64,000 bases of DNA from Shinisaurus crocodilurus (GCA_021292165.1 CM037876.1:309640492-309704491); one strand, 5' to 3'; shown: positions 30,010-41,582, numbered from the stretch's first letter. The notes: a model not told the origin generated them from the sequence alone. Translations and numbers: made by a program.

Positions 30010-30113
30010 TAAAAAGTATTTATTTATTTTACAGCATTTATATAGGCCACCCCTATAACATTTTTCTTTGGGTGGCTCACAAACATAAAGTAGTAAGGTG
30101 CAATATCTTAAAA

Positions 30114-30197
30114 TGGCGTTCTCCAACCTTGGGTCCCCAGATGTTTGTAGGAGTTGTAGGCCAAAAACATCTGGGGACCCAAGGTTGGAGAACACTG
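30114..30197. mobile_element. Palindromic hAT-type MITE, short copy (84 bp)
   Basis: TSD TCTTAAAA at 30106-30113 and 30198-30205. The centre, from the end of one GATGTTT arm to GGAGTTGTAGGCC, is deleted, and the left end reads TGGCG instead of CAGTG. Confidence 0.9.
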
Positions 30198-30365
30198 TCT
30201 TAAAAGAACAGATTGCAGCATTAAAAAAATTGTTGGAAGAGAGAAAAAGACAGACAGAAAGCCAATTTCACGCCATCACTTAAAAACAACAACAACAACA
30301 TGACATGTAAACCGTGGGTTCAAATTCAAAACTTTAAAAATCACAGGTTTTTAACCTGGGGGATA

Positions 30366-30537
30366 GCAACATAGGAAGCTGCCTTGTGTACCAAGTCAGA
30401 CTATTGCTCTACTTAGCTCAGTATCGTGTACAGTGAGTGACAGAAGTCTTTCTTCGCCCTACCTGGAGATGCCAAGGAGCGAACCTGGGACCTTCTGCAT
30501 GCAAAGCAGAGGCTCTTCCACTGAGCTACTGAGCAGC
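30366..30537 (-). repeat. tRNA-derived SINE (second family)
   Basis: Minus-strand order: box-A region GTAGCTCAGTGGAAGAGCC, TTTGCATGCAGAAGGTCCC, box B GGTTCGCTCC, CATCTCCAGGTAGGGC, tail AAGGCAGCTTCCTATGTT. Confidence 0.8.
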
Positions 30538-30584
30538 AACTTTCTATCTTAGGGAGGGGGGGGGGGAGATGACCAAGGAGAGCC

Positions 30585-30714
30585 ATAATAGAGTCGTATA
30601 AAATCATGCATGCGGTGTGAAGAAAGTGGATAGAGAGAAATTTTTATAAAAGCTTAGCCTGGAGAAGAGAAGACTGAGGGTTGGGTGGGGGATGATGGCA
30701 GTCCTCAAAATACA
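30585..30714 (+). repeat. CR1 scrap
   Basis: TATAAAATCATGCATGCGGT, GAAGAAAGTGGATAGAGAG and TAGCCTGGAGAAGAGAAGAC are CR1 reverse-transcriptase tail words. Confidence 0.55.
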
Positions 30715-30893
30715 GGCCTGTGGCTCACCCTGGCTCCGCTTGTCTGAGCGTGGAAAGCTAAGCAGGGTCAGGCCTGGTTATCACTTGGATGGGAGACCAC
30801 CACCCCTCCTCTAGTTTCCTGCACTGAGCAGGGGGTTGGACTCGATGGCCTTGTAGGCCCCTTCCAACTCTATGATCTATGAAAGCCTATGAA
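30715..30893 (+). repeat. 5S-rRNA-headed SINE with CR1-like tail, copy 3
   Basis: Head GGCCTGTGGCTCACCCTGG, box A to box C intact, a small duplication ACCACC after GGGAGACC, then CR1-like tail ending CTATGATCTATGAAAGCC. Confidence 0.9.
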
Positions 30894-30907
30894 ATCCTGG
30901 AGGGGAT

Positions 30908-31440
30908 TTCTTTATTTGTATTTATTTGATTTATACCCCACCTCTCTACCAAAAATGGCACTCAAGGCGGCTTCCAAAACAATTTAGAAGGCCTTCCTGA
31001 ATAAAGCAGTCTTTGCTTGCTGTTGGAAGGATGGCAGAGAGGGAGCAAACATTAGCCTCTCTTGGGCTGAAGTTCCACAGCCTGGGAGTGGCCGCCAAGA
31101 GGGACCATCTTGCCATCGCCACCAGATGCGCCTCTGAAAGTGGTGGTCTCAGAAGAAGGGCCTCTCCTGAAGATCTTAAGATCTGGGCAGGCTTGTATGG
31201 GAGAAGGTGGTCTTTCAGGTAGCCTGGTTCCAAGCCATATAGGGCTTTATAGGTAATAACCAGCACTTTGGATTCTGAAGCTGCTGTAACAAGGGAGCCG
31301 CATGCTCCCTGTAACCGACACCAGTCAAAAGTCTGGCCACAGCATTCTGGACCAGCTGAAGTTTCTGAACAGTTTTTAAAGGCAGCCCCATGTAGAGCGT
31401 GTTACGGTAGTCCACACGGGATGCAACTAAGGCACGTTGT
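30908..31440 (-). pseudogene. L2-type LINE, reverse-transcriptase C-terminal region and 3' end
   Basis: Minus-strand frames 31215-31415 and 30946-31266 overlap and give MDYRNTLYMGLPLKTVQKLQ, QNAVARLLTGV and YLKDHLLPYKPAQILRS in order, joined by one frameshift. This is the region after the catalytic domain. The 3' tail is at 30908-30970 (GGTATAAATCAAATAAA in reverse). Confidence 0.85.
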
Positions 31441-31454
31441 CATACAGAAGAAGG

Positions 31455-31660
31455 CAAAGACTCGTTCTCTGCTGCCCCAGAGGGCAGGACTAGATCTAAT
31501 GGGCTTGAGTTAGAGGAGAGTAGATTTTGGTGGAGTAGGAGGAGGAAAACATCTTGAAGGTAAGAGCAGTTTGACAGTGGAACCACTGACCTGAGGAGGG
31601 GTGGGTGTCTGGAGGACTCTCCCTTGTTGGAAGTCTTCAAGCAGAGGCTGGACAGCTGAG
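31455..31660 (+). repeat. CR1 fragment (diverged subfamily)
   Basis: CTCTGCTGCCCCAGAGGGC, GGGCTTGAGTTAGAGGAG and GAAGTCTTCAAGCAGAGGC read as the CR1 C-terminal block (NGLELEESRF) with decay. Confidence 0.6.
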
Positions 31661-31969
31661 GTCCAACGTGTCTGGAAGACACCAGGTTGCAGAAGGTTGA
31701 GTTAGTTCATGAACTCTACAGATGGCTCTGAGGGAAGTCAATTCCTCTCAGGCTCCATCAGTGGTGTAGTGGAGCCAGGACTCGCAGGGACACAGCATCG
31801 GCACTTTTTTATTAGCAGGAACACTGACACACCATCAGAATTCCCTCTTCTGTTTGAGCTGCTTAGTTGCAGTCCTCACAGGAGCTGGGGGGGGGGGATG
31901 AATTGTCCAAGCAACAATATATTGCTCCCTTTTGTCATGCAAACTATTTTGGTGTGACTTGGACTTGAA
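31661..31969. other. Unassigned
   Basis: No gene or repeat signature recognised. Confidence 0.3.
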
Positions 31970-32345
31970 TGAGCAATGAAGACCCATTAGCTCTACAAAA
32001 GACATGGGCCAACCAGATGCTTCTGGGGAGCCCACAAACAGGAGATCAAGACAACATACTTTCCCTGTTATCTATCACCAAAATCTGGTATTCAGAGATG
32101 CAATGTGGCTGGACATGGAAGCTCCAATTAACTATCATGGCTAAAACCGATTGGATTGTATCCAATGTTAATCCTACTTAGAGTAGACCCATTGAAATGA
32201 ATGGGAATTAAGTTAGACTAACATTGGATACAACCCATTGATAGGCCTATTCTCCATGAATTATTAAAGCCATCAAAACTGGTACCACTTTTTTGGTACT
32301 GTATCTACCACTCATCCGTTTCGTTGGGTGACGTTGAGTCCGGTG
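31970..32345 (-). repeat. CR1 3' region (second subfamily), decayed, with a MITE inside
   Basis: CCAACCAGATGCTTCTGGGG, CCATTGATAGGCCTATTCTC and CTGTATCTACCACTCATCC follow the minus-strand CR1 order also seen at 28730-28960. Confidence 0.6.
32156..32233. mobile_element. MITE with TTGTATCCAATGTTA ends
   Basis: 15-bp perfect inverted ends (32156-32170, 32219-32233); centre CTTAGAGTAGACCCATTGAA. Inserted in the CR1; flanks CCGATTGG/CCCATTGA could be a decayed 8-bp TSD. Confidence 0.7.
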
Positions 32346-32379
32346 AGAAAGGAAGACAGAAAGATAGAAGGAATGAGAA

Positions 32380-32710
32380 ACAAAAATTATATTGCTGCGA
32401 CGGTATTCTACAGACCACCCAGCCAACTGGAAACATGGATGACGCTTTCCTGAAATGGATGACACAACTTTCACAAAAGTGAGCCATAGTTGTAATGGGA
32501 GGATGGTGTTCAACTATCCTGACATCTCCTGGAAGTCTAAATCTGCTAAGAATATGATGTCCAATAAATTTTGACTTGCTGTGCTGCTGACAGCAACTTC
32601 ATCTCTCAGAAGGTGGAAGAAGAAACAAGGGCCTCCGCTGCCCTGGACTTAATTCTGACCAACAGGGGAGGACTGGTTGATGAAAGAACGTGGTGAGAAC
32701 CTTTGAGGAA
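32380..32710 (+). pseudogene. CR1-type LINE endonuclease-domain fragment
   Basis: With frameshifts it reads YSTDHPANW, MDDAFLKWMTQLSQK, IVVMG, NYPDISWKSKSAKN and LDLILTNRGGLV, which fits the end of an apurinic-type LINE endonuclease (region of the GDFN motif). In-frame stops make it non-functional. Confidence 0.6.
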
Positions 32711-32837
32711 AGTGACCCTGTCGTCTTGGAATGTGGGGGTTCTCCTTCACTGCAGGTTTTAAGAAGAGACTGGACAGCTGTATGTGAACAACCCAGAGAG
32801 CTTTGGTTATTGGGTGATATCTGTCAGGAAGGGAAGT

Positions 32838-33382
32838 AGTCAGTCAGGCGATCACTCGTGACCGAGTAAGATTGTCTTCCAGGATAAAAAATATTTTTAT
32901 TTTTTTTTACAAAAAGGAGATTTTAAAAGGAGGAAAATTCTAAAGAAAATTGTGTAGACTCTAGCGATGGGTCCGTAAGTGACTGTGGAGGCCAATTCTA
33001 GATCCACACAGCTTCCCACAGTGAGGACACAGGTTACCAGATGGAAGATGGTCCTATAAAGGATTCATTTGACGTGCTTTTCGCTTAGCACGTTTCTCCC
33101 TTTCACCTTGCACTCGGGCTTCTTCAAAGTCCATGGAACCTTTGTGAAAGGCCAACCTCCAGTTAGATCGTTCATGGGCCAGAGCTTCCCAGTTTTTGAT
33201 GTTTATATTGCATTTTTTTATATTAGCCTTAAGAACATCTTTAAACCTCTTATATTGACCACCAATATTCTGCTTTCCATCCTTGAGTTGGGAATAAAGT
33301 AACTGCTTTGGGAAATGGCAGTCAGGCATTCGAACAACATGACCGGTCCACTGAAGTTGGCGTTGAAGGATCATTTTTTCAA
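32838..33382 (-). pseudogene. LINE fragment: zinc-finger C-terminal region, second copy
   Basis: Minus-strand copy of the element at 2216-2830. The frame 33374 down to 33054 starts MILQRQLQWTGHVVRMPDCH and ends at a stop just before the finger region because of an altered base near 33055 (CCTATAAAG against CCTTTACAG-type sequence). The finger and 3' UTR follow at 32950-33050. 5'-truncated in the same region as copy 1. Confidence 0.85.
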
Positions 33383-34249
33383 AGCAGCTTTAGGCAGGGG
33401 AATTTCAGAGGGGAATGGATAAGTGGGAAAAGGGTCAAACACCCGCCTCCTCTACCATTGGTGCCTTGTGAATTTCCCCTTCCCATGGACTCTTTGAAGC
33501 AGTCATTGGACTAATATCATACACAGTCGTGCCATGATAACATGTAGTCTAGGCCTCAGAGTTCAAGGATTTGCTCGCAATATGGAGAAAGGACCTGATC
33601 CATTGGCTCAAAAAGCAGGTGGCGTCAGTATCACAGGGAGGGCTTCATGCAAATAGGGAATGGGGGTTGGGGGCAGAGCTGTCTTCTTATTACCACAGGG
33701 AGCAGGCAAGGTCTAAAAGCCACTAACCTCTGACGGGCCATCGGTAACGTTCCCAGAAACAAACGAAGTAGTGTCACTTCGTGGGGGTGTGGAATACATT
33801 CTTACACTGGGAAGATGGAAAACATTCAGCAGGGAAACTGAGAAGGCAAGGGCAGTTAACCCCGATAAGTAGGCCGAAAGTGTTTCCCTCGACTTCTCGT
33901 TCTTTAGACCCAGTGTCTCCTGAAGGGCCCAGCTCAAACACGTACATAAATCTCAGTGATTCCCTCTTTAAAATGCCAGACAAAAAGGGCCTCGCAATCC
34001 GGCTGTTTAGTCTCTGGGTAACCTCCCGTGTCTCGAGGCCATTTCGCTCAGTAAATAAATACGCTCGCAAAAAAAGGGATGTTAAACGGCAGGGGAGCCA
34101 CCCTCGGAAGATCAGGTTTTGGGGGTGAAGGAGGTGAGGAGGAATAGTTAAGGAAGGGGAACCTTGTCCCTTAAGCCTGGCATTCACTTTATTCTGGTGG
34201 AATGGGAGCTGAAGCAGCAACCTGCCTTCTCGCATCACCACGTGGGAGA
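33383..34249. other. Single-copy stretch, possible conserved non-coding DNA
   Basis: 33880-34100 lacks repeat signatures and includes CAATCCGGCTGTTTAGTC and CGCTCAGTAAATAAATACGC. The overlapping 270-codon minus-strand frame (33774-34586) runs into the repeat at 34250 and shows no domain, so it is not called. Confidence 0.35.
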
Positions 34250-34570
34250 TGACCACACAGTGGTTTCTCCCCGGAGCTGGTGTCGAGGGCAGGGATGGCT
34301 GGGCATCTGCCAGTGGCCCACACCCCATCAGGGGTTCACTGACAACAGGCCTCTGGAGTTGCCCCTCCTCTTCACTACTGCAACCTGCTTGTTCACCTGC
34401 CTCTCTCGCCCTCACTCGAACACTGGCGGTGGGGAGGAGGAGGAGGAGGAGCGGTAGATGCCACGGCCTGCTTGCTCCCTGGCTCTCTGCCAAGAGAGAA
34501 CGGTGAGGGAAAGAGATGGAGAAACAAGAGCAGCTGGTGGTAATGGAGGTGAGAAGAAGGTAGACTCTCT
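34250..34570 (+). repeat. Unclassified repeat D, copy 1
   Basis: Shared with 42475-42675 and 43019-43215 (inverted) and 52455-52585 (same strand): CAACCTGCTTGTTCACCTGC, GATGCCACGGCCTGCTTGC, GGTGAGAAGAAGGTAGACTC. No coding capacity and no ends defined. Confidence 0.6.
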
Positions 34571-34610
34571 GAAGAAGAGGTTCCATGGAGGGTTCCTTGC
34601 CTAAGGGCCC

Positions 34611-35420
34611 TCATGAACCTGGTGTTGACCTTTAAAACCCTTTATGGCTCCGGTCCAGTTTATCTCAAGGAGCGCCTCCAGCAACATCAAGTAGGCCGCT
34701 CAACAAGATCTGCCACGGACGGCCTTCTCCCTGTCCCATCAGCCAGAAAAACCAGGCTAGTGGAGACTAGGAGGAGAGGAGGGCCTTTTCTGTGGCAGCC
34801 CCCAATTTATGGAACTCTCTCCCCAGTGACCTCCGCCATGCCCCTTCCTTGATTAGCTTCCGCCGGGCATTAAAAACGTGGCTTTTTAGGCGGGAATACT
34901 TGAATATTTAGTATTGAACAACCCAGTACTTGAAGGGTTGTCACACAGAGGAGGGCCAGGATCTCTTCTCGATCATCCCAGTTTGCAGGACACGGAATAA
35001 TGGGCTCAAGTTACAGGAACCCAGATTCCACCTAAACATCAGGAAAAAATTCCTGACTGTCAGAGCAATAAGACAATGGAACCAACTACCTAGGGAGGTG
35101 GTGGGCTCTCCCAATCTGGAGGCATTCAAGGTGCAGCTGGACAGCCATCTGTCAGGGATGCTTTGACCAGGATTCCTGCATTGAGCAGGGGGTTGGACTC
35201 GATGGCCTTGTAGGCCCCTTCCAACTCTACTTTTCTATGATTCTATGATTCTATGAATATGAGGTGGGTTAGGATTTTTAAGTTTGTACTGTTTTTAATT
35301 GTGTTTTATACCATGTGTGTGTGTCCCCCCCCCCCCTGTATTTTATTGGACTGTACATCGCTCAGAGTTGCCGGATGTCTGGCCAGATGGGTGATTCATA
35401 ATATAATAAATAAATAAATA
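34611..35420 (+). pseudogene. L2-type LINE 3' portion, split by a CR1
   Basis: 34613-34850 reads LVLTFKTLYGSGPVYLKERL and GRSTRSATDGLLPV, the L2 C-terminal region. It breaks at 34922 for a CR1 3' end and resumes at about 35257 with ATATGAGGTGGGTTAGG, a 3' UTR and an ATAAATAAATAA tail. Confidence 0.88.
34923..35256 (+). repeat. CR1 3' end inserted in the L2
   Basis: Starts CAGTACTTGAAGGGTTGTC; its frame 34930-35166 (EEGQDLFSIIPVCRTRNNGL) ends at a normal stop, then GGTTGGACTCGATGGCC and TTCTATGA repeats. Confidence 0.92.
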
Positions 35421-35831
35421 ACGAACCTGGAGTGGGCACCGCTTCTCCCCACACCCACGTTGATCCAGTTTCCAAAGGGTGGACGCAGGTGAAGGGAGGA
35501 GCCACACGTGAGCTCTTCCCACAGTCCCGGGGCTTCCGGCACCGCCCTGGCTACGTAAGGACGAGTGGCTCTGCAATGGGGTAACATCTGCACTGAGCCT
35601 CGGGATTCAGAACTTGCTGTCTCAAGAGGTGGTCATGGCCGCTGGCTGAGATGGTTCAATCAAAGCAGAGATTAGATGAGTTCATGAAGCCTACGGATGA
35701 TTGTGACGTAGGGGGAGCTAGTGGAAACCCCCCAGTGTGTGGGTATGTGTCTGAATACCAGTTGCTGAGGGGCTGTTCCCTTCGTGCCATCAGGGATATA
35801 TGGATTTTCTTAAATCTGTTCCATCCATACA
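35421..35831. other. Unassigned
   Basis: No gene or repeat signature recognised. Confidence 0.3.
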
Positions 35832-35996
35832 GGCCTGTGGCTTACGCTGGCTCAGCTTGTCTGAGTGTGGAAAGCTAAGCAGGGTCAGGCCTGGTTATTA
35901 CTTGGATGGGAGACCCCTCCTCTAGTTTCCTGCATTGAGCAGGGGGTTGGACTCGATGGCCTTGTAGGCCCCTTCCAACTCTATGATCTATGAAAT
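35832..35996 (+). repeat. 5S-rRNA-headed SINE with CR1-like tail, copy 4
   Basis: Complete head and tail; GTCTGAGTGTGG differs from the GAGCGTGG of most copies, a CpG-decay type change. Confidence 0.92.
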
Positions 35997-36956
35997 CTGC
36001 GTTTTGCAGATTGTCGGGCATCTTTCATTCCGTTCATTGACGGAATCGGATTGTTTTTAGAGATATACAAGAGTTTCGTTCCGCGGGTAGCTGTGTTAAA
36101 TACCTGCAAGTGTCTGCAATGCATCTCATGTGGTTTGAGCTCGCTCCATCATTTATGATCCAGATAGCAAATGAGGCAGCATGCACCAAATTCACAGATC
36201 ATTAAAAAAAAAAAAACCAAACACTGGGCGGAACCACAAAGCCATTAATGGACAGGCTAAATATTCAAATATTCAAAGTGATCTCCATGAATTGGTGAGT
36301 TGGGCTGATTTTGAAATTCAGCCAGGACACATTTACTGAAGGGAAAAGAAGAATCAAATACCCAAGAATAAAATGCTGAATTACTGGCCACGCAGCAGCA
36401 CTGCCAAATCACATATTAGAGAAGTTATAATGGATCATAAACTGAAGACTATCCTCTACATGCGTATTCGGAAGTTCCACTGAGTTCAATGGGTCTTACT
36501 ACCAGGTAACTACATATAGGATTGCAGCTCAAGTAGACCTGACACAAAGTAGCTAGCAGCAACCATTTGGTCATACTTGGACATCCACTTGACATTTTCG
36601 CAACGGTTTCTAACCATTTCAGCTCGCAGTCTGCCCAGGGTGGATTCATGTTGTGCGAACATGATGAACCTCATTTTCTGTCCGAGAAAAGACTCGTTTT
36701 AAAAACTGCCTGCTCTTGAGAGCATTTAGGTTAACAGTAACGTTTTTTGGGGGGAAAGTGCAACGATTCTAAAAGTCAGAGTTTGGTCCGTTTCTGCTGT
36801 TATCTCTGCCCTGAAATCTAAGGGCCCAATTCAACCCTACCCCAATGTGCTCCCCCCTTGGGTGCAGGGGGCAGTTGCTGAAGTGGGAGTCAGCAAGGGG
36901 GGGACGCCCAGGCATGGGGCAGTGCACATGAGAGGGGAAAGGGGAATGTGGTAGAT
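35997..36956. other. No gene seen
   Basis: 36024-36055 carries the ATTCCGTTCATTGACGGAAT pair also seen at 7893. 36463-36530 (CCACTGAGTTCAATGGGTCT, ATAGGATTGCAGC) is a MITE arm fragment. The rest is unassigned. Confidence 0.35.
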
Positions 36957-37090
36957 CAGTGTTCTCCAAGCTTGGGTCCCCAGATGTTTTTGGCCTACAA
37001 CTCCCAGCATGCCCCAGCCAGCATAGCTGGCTGGGCATGCTGGGAGTTGAAGGCCAAAAACATCTGGGGACCCAAGCTTGGAGAACACTG
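36957..37090. mobile_element. Palindromic hAT-type MITE, copy 5 (134 bp)
   Basis: Flanks TGGTAGAT/TGGTAGAG (36949-36956, 37091-37098). Ends read CCAAGCTTGGG on both arms, so both share the same C-to-G change and this copy or its source was homogenised. Confidence 0.93.
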
Positions 37091-37098
37091 TGGTAGAG

Positions 37099-37715
37099 GG
37101 TTTGCATATCCCATAATTTCTCTTGACTGAAGCTCCAGGGTGCTGCTGTTTTGTGCAAAATTTGAGCTTTGGCACAAATACACATGCATAGAAATCTGAA
37201 ATCCAAGCCCCAAACTAAAGATCACCCAACATTCTCCGTGTGGGGTGTTGTTGTTGTTGTTAAATGTCATGTCAAAAGCCACATTCTGGATCTCAAAAAC
37301 AGTTCATATGCCAATTGAAAAGTCTGAGGTCTTGACTTTATCCTCTCGATTGTATTTGTCCCAAATATAACACAAGGCAGTGCATTCTATTTTTAGAGGA
37401 ATGTAAAACTCCTTTGAGAATTGTACCAGTCTGACAGAAACTGTTTTTGCTTTCTTCAATTTCCCTCAGGTGCTACCCAAATTGCCTTGAATTTAGCTTC
37501 AGGCAAAACCCTGGGCAGCAATGTCAAGGCATAGGAACACACACACACACACCACTCTCAGTTTCTCATTTTTCCAGTCTTAAATTCAGTTCATCCAGAC
37601 TTTTGAGATTTTTTGTAAGTTACATGAAAATTTGTATGCATTTTCCTGCACATTTCTCCTAATTCGTGCATTTTAATGCAATTTTGTCTAATGCACGTAT
37701 TTGAAAACATTTTCC
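37099..37715. other. No gene seen
   Basis: Single-copy A/T-rich sequence without recognised features. Confidence 0.3.
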
Positions 37716-39418
37716 TAAAAGGCAGAAGTGTTCAATTCCTACTTGGCTCGGTCTTCTCCCAAAGAGGGTCTATGACCCCCCTGGCAAACCTGAAATGCAG
37801 ACTGAAGGGGCAGAATTGCAGCTTGAGATTGATAGGCAAATGGTCAAGGAGCACCTGATTACTCTGAACGAGTTTAAATCTCCAGGGCCTGATGAGCTGC
37901 ATCCTAGAGTAATAAAGGAACTGGCAGAAGAACTCTCAGAACCACTGTCTATTATCTTTGAGAAATCATGGAGGACAGGTGAAGTGCCAGACGACTGGAG
38001 GAGGGCAATGTTGTTCCCATCTTCAAAAAGGGCAAGAAGGAGGAACCTGGAACTATAGGCCAGTCAGTCTGACATCAATCCCCGGGAAGATTTTTAGCAG
38101 ATTATAAAGAAGTCAGTCTGCAAGCACCTTGAAAACAATGCAGTGATTACTAGAAGCAGCATGGATTTGTCAAGAACAAATCCTGTCAGACTAATCTGAT
38201 CTCATTTTTGATCGGGTAACCTCCCTTGTGGACTGTGGGAATGCTGTGGACATTATATACCTGGACTTCAGCAAAGCTTTCGACAAAGTGCCTCATGATA
38301 TCCTGATTAGTAAGCTAGCTAAGAGTGGGCTAGATGGATCAACTATCAGGTGGATCCACAATTGGCTACAGAATCGGACTCAAGAGTGCTTATCAATGGT
38401 TCCTTCTCAAACTGGGGAGAGGTAACGAGCGGGGTACCACAGGGCTCGGTCCTGGGCCCGGTGCTCTTCAACATTTTTATTAATGACTTGGATGAGGAGG
38501 TACAGGGAATGCTTATCAAATTTGCAGATGACACAAAGTTGGGTGGAACAGCTAATACTCTGGAAGACAGAAACAAAATTCAAAGTGACCTCGATAGGCT
38601 GGAGCGCTGGGCCGAAAACAACAGTATGAAATTTAACAGGGATAAATGCCAAGTGCTGCACCTAGGGAGAGGAAACCAAATGCAGAGTTACAGAATGGGG
38701 GACACTTGGCTCAACAATACTACAAGTGAGAAGGATCTTGGAATTGTGGTAGATCACAAACTGAATATGAGCCAGCAATGCGACGTGGCTGCAAAGAAGG
38801 CAAATGCAATTTTGGGCTGTATTAATAGAAGTATAGCTTCCAAATCGCGGGAAGTGATAATTCCCCTTTACTCGGCACTGGTTAGGCCTCATCTTGAGTA
38901 CTGTGTCCAGTTCTGGGCACCTCATTTTAACAAGGACATAGACAAACTGGAGAGGGTTCAGAGGAGGGCAACAAGGATGATAAAGGGACTGGAAACAAGG
39001 CCCTATGAGGAGAGACTGAAAGAACTGGGCATGTTTAGCCTTCAGAAGAGGAGACTGAGGGGAGATATGATCGCACTCTTCCAGTATTTGAAGGGATGTC
39101 ACACAGAGGAGGGCAAAGATCTCTTCTCGTTCATCCCAGTTTGCAGGACACGGAATAATGGGCTCAAGTTACAGGAACCTAGATTCCACCTAAACATCAG
39201 GAAAAATTTCCTGACTGTCAGAGCATAAGACAGTGGAATCAACTACCTAGGGAGGTGGTGGGCTCTCCCAGTCTGGAGGCATTCAAGGTGCGGCTGGACA
39301 GACATCTGTCAGAGATGCTTTGACCTGGATTCCTGCATTGAGCAGGGGGTTGGACTCGATGGCCTTGTAGGCCCCTTCCAACTCTACTTTTCTATGATTC
39401 TATGATTCTATGAATATA
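37716..39418 (+). pseudogene. CR1 LINE, reverse-transcriptase domain and 3' end (best copy)
   Basis: About 1.7 kb, 5'-truncated within ORF2. In order it shows FKSPGPDELHPRVIKELAEE (fingers), a frameshift near 38050, IIYLDFSKAFDKVPHDILIS (motif with first catalytic Asp), a frameshift near 38400, then 38350-39228 with VTSGVPQGSVLGPVLFNIF, the catalytic box FADD at 38521-38532, and the C-terminal part to RKNFLTVRA. A single-base loss near 39226 (GAGCATAAG against GAGCAATAAG elsewhere) shifts the last 30 codons. Reverse transcriptase would copy CR1 RNA, and possibly SINE RNA with a matching tail, into the target site. Not functional as it stands. Confidence 0.95.
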
Positions 39419-40330
39419 ATACATTTTAATGTTATTTGCACTAACATACACATTTGTGTATGCTTTTCTTTTAATTGGAGAACTCCACTGCAAAATTCAG
39501 GAAATTGTGAATTTCAAAGGAGTGTCACTACTTTGCACATTGATTTGAAAGTATGAAATTAGGTCAGTTCGCATTAAAATGCAGAATGAATTTCTCCTCC
39601 ATCCCTACGACAACACCCACCTTTAGAACTTTTCACATGCATTCTCAAATGCCCCTGATATTTTGCCCGCCACCCCCCCCCCCATTTCACCACAATAGTT
39701 TGTATTAGATGAAACTCAGTGGCATTTCTGCTTGCTCGGATTTTTAAAGAGGAGGATTCCACAACAGCATCTGGGCCATTCTGAAGAGCTAACTGACGAT
39801 TATTCTTGTCTACTGAAGTTAAATGACTGCAATTTTCCTCAAGCTACAAACCAACCATAAGTGAACAGCTGCTGGTGCTGCTGCCCTTGCAGGAGGACAC
39901 AAGGTCTCCTAGTGTAAACTCTGCAGATATCATCACCATCAGAAGGTCATAAAACTGATGGATTATAAATACAGTCCCCATTTGTTTACAGCTAACATTT
40001 TTGGGTCCTGGGTAATTAGAACATTAGCTATCTCTCAAAGTGATTGTTCGCAGGTGCTGCCTTGCGGATAGCTCAACCGGAGGAACAGGGCCAGGAGAAA
40101 TGCAAACAGTCTGCAGTGAAACAGTCCTTGGGAAGCCTGCAATTGGGTGGCGGTGGAGAGGTGAGTGGTAATAATGGATTCGGTATTGTTTTGTCACTTA
40201 ATCACACCTACCCCAGAGTAGTGGACAATGAAGGTCAGGTTTGATACCTTCCTTGAATAAGAACGTACGGTAGTGCAGCAGGCTGGGGAATCGAACAGAA
40301 AAGTGCAGGAGAGGAGAGAACCTCTGGGTG
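39419..40330. other. No gene seen
   Basis: Single-copy sequence; nothing recognised apart from short A/T-rich runs. Confidence 0.3.
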
Positions 40331-41165
40331 ATCATAGAATCATAGACTACGTAGAGTTGGAAGGGGCCTACAAGGCCATCAAGTCCAACCCCCTGCTCAA
40401 GGCAGGCCTGTGGCTCACGCTGGCTCAGCTTGTCTGAGTGTGGAAAGCTAAGCAGGGTCAGGCCTGGTTGTTACTTGGATGGGAGACCCCTCCTCTAGTT
40501 TCCTGCATTGAGCAGGGGGGTTGGACTCAATGGCCTTGTAGGCTCCTTCCAACTCTATGATCTATGAATCTATGAAGGCAGGAATCCAAGTCAAAGCATC
40601 CCCAACAGATGTCTGTCCAGCTGCACCTTGAATGCCTCCAGAGTGGGAGAGCCCACCACCTCCCTAGGTAGTTGGTTCCATTGTCTTATTGCTCTGACAG
40701 TCAGGAAATTTTTCCTGATGTTTAGGTGGAATCTGGGTTCCTGTAACTTGAGCCCATTATTCCGTGTCCTGCAAACTGGGATGGTCGAGAAGAGATCCTG
40801 GCCCTCCTCTGTGTGACATCCCTTCAAGTACTGGAAGAGTGCGATCGTATCTCCCCCCAGTCTCCTCTTCTGATGGCTAAACATGCCCAGTTCTTTCAGT
40901 CTCTCCTCATAGGGGTTTTTTTTTCCCCAGTCCCCTAATCATCTTTGTTGCCCTCCTCTGAACCCTCTCCAGTTTGTCTACATCCTTCTTAAAGTGTGGT
41001 GCCCAGAATTGGACACAGTACTCTAGATGAGGCCTAACCAGTGCTGAGTAGAGGGGAACTAGTACTTCCTGCAATTTGGACGCTATACTTCTATTAATGC
41101 AGCCCAAAATAGCGTTTGCCTTTTTGCAGCCACATCACATTGCTGGCTCATATTCAGCCTGTGAA
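40331..41165 (-). pseudogene. CR1 LINE 3' part, split by a 5S SINE
   Basis: The minus-strand frame 40591-40884 reads EEGQDLFSTIPVCRTRNNGL to the normal stop; 40907-41107 carries [19 protein letters not shown]. The two are separated by a frameshift around a poly-T run (40917-40924). The 3' end (40331-40398) is cut from the rest by the SINE. Confidence 0.92.
40405..40574 (+). repeat. 5S-rRNA-headed SINE with CR1-like tail, copy 5
   Basis: Flanked by a short direct repeat AAGGCA (40399-40404, 40575-40580), extendable to GG, which proves insertion into the older CR1. Head and tail complete. Confidence 0.95.
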
Positions 41166-41582
41166 ATACAGTTGGATGAGCCCTTCGAAAATTCCGCACC
41201 AGGTTGGGGAAGAGGCTGCCTTATGCACTTCCTAGGGGAAAGGTGCATTTGGGGAGTTCCCTCTCAACACAGTCTATGGTCTTCCTCTTCTTCCCAGCTT
41301 TTGTAGCAACACCTCTTCCACCCATGCTGACAGAGCAGTTCAAAAGGAGAGAGTGGGTAGAAAGACTTCCAGAAGTGTGGGACATTATTATGTAAGTTTA
41401 CATTTGTATCCTGCCCATAATCTAAGGAGGTCAGGGTGGCATGCAGGGAGGTTATTTCATGGTATCCTTAAAAAAAAAACAAAAAAAAAACCATCAAGGG
41501 TAAGAGAAGACATCCATCCACAGAATGACCATGTGAATCTGTCTTTATTTTGGTCAAGATGTATGCAGACTTTCCAATGATT
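41166..41582. other. No gene seen
   Basis: 41390-41460 (GTTTACATTTGTATCCTGCC, GTCAGGGTGGCATGC) resembles a minus-strand L2/SINE tail. The rest is unassigned. Confidence 0.3.

Noticed and set aside
33774..34586. 270-codon minus-strand frame as a host gene
   Set aside because: It runs from single-copy sequence into repeat D without a splice site, and no domain or low-complexity-free conserved block was seen.
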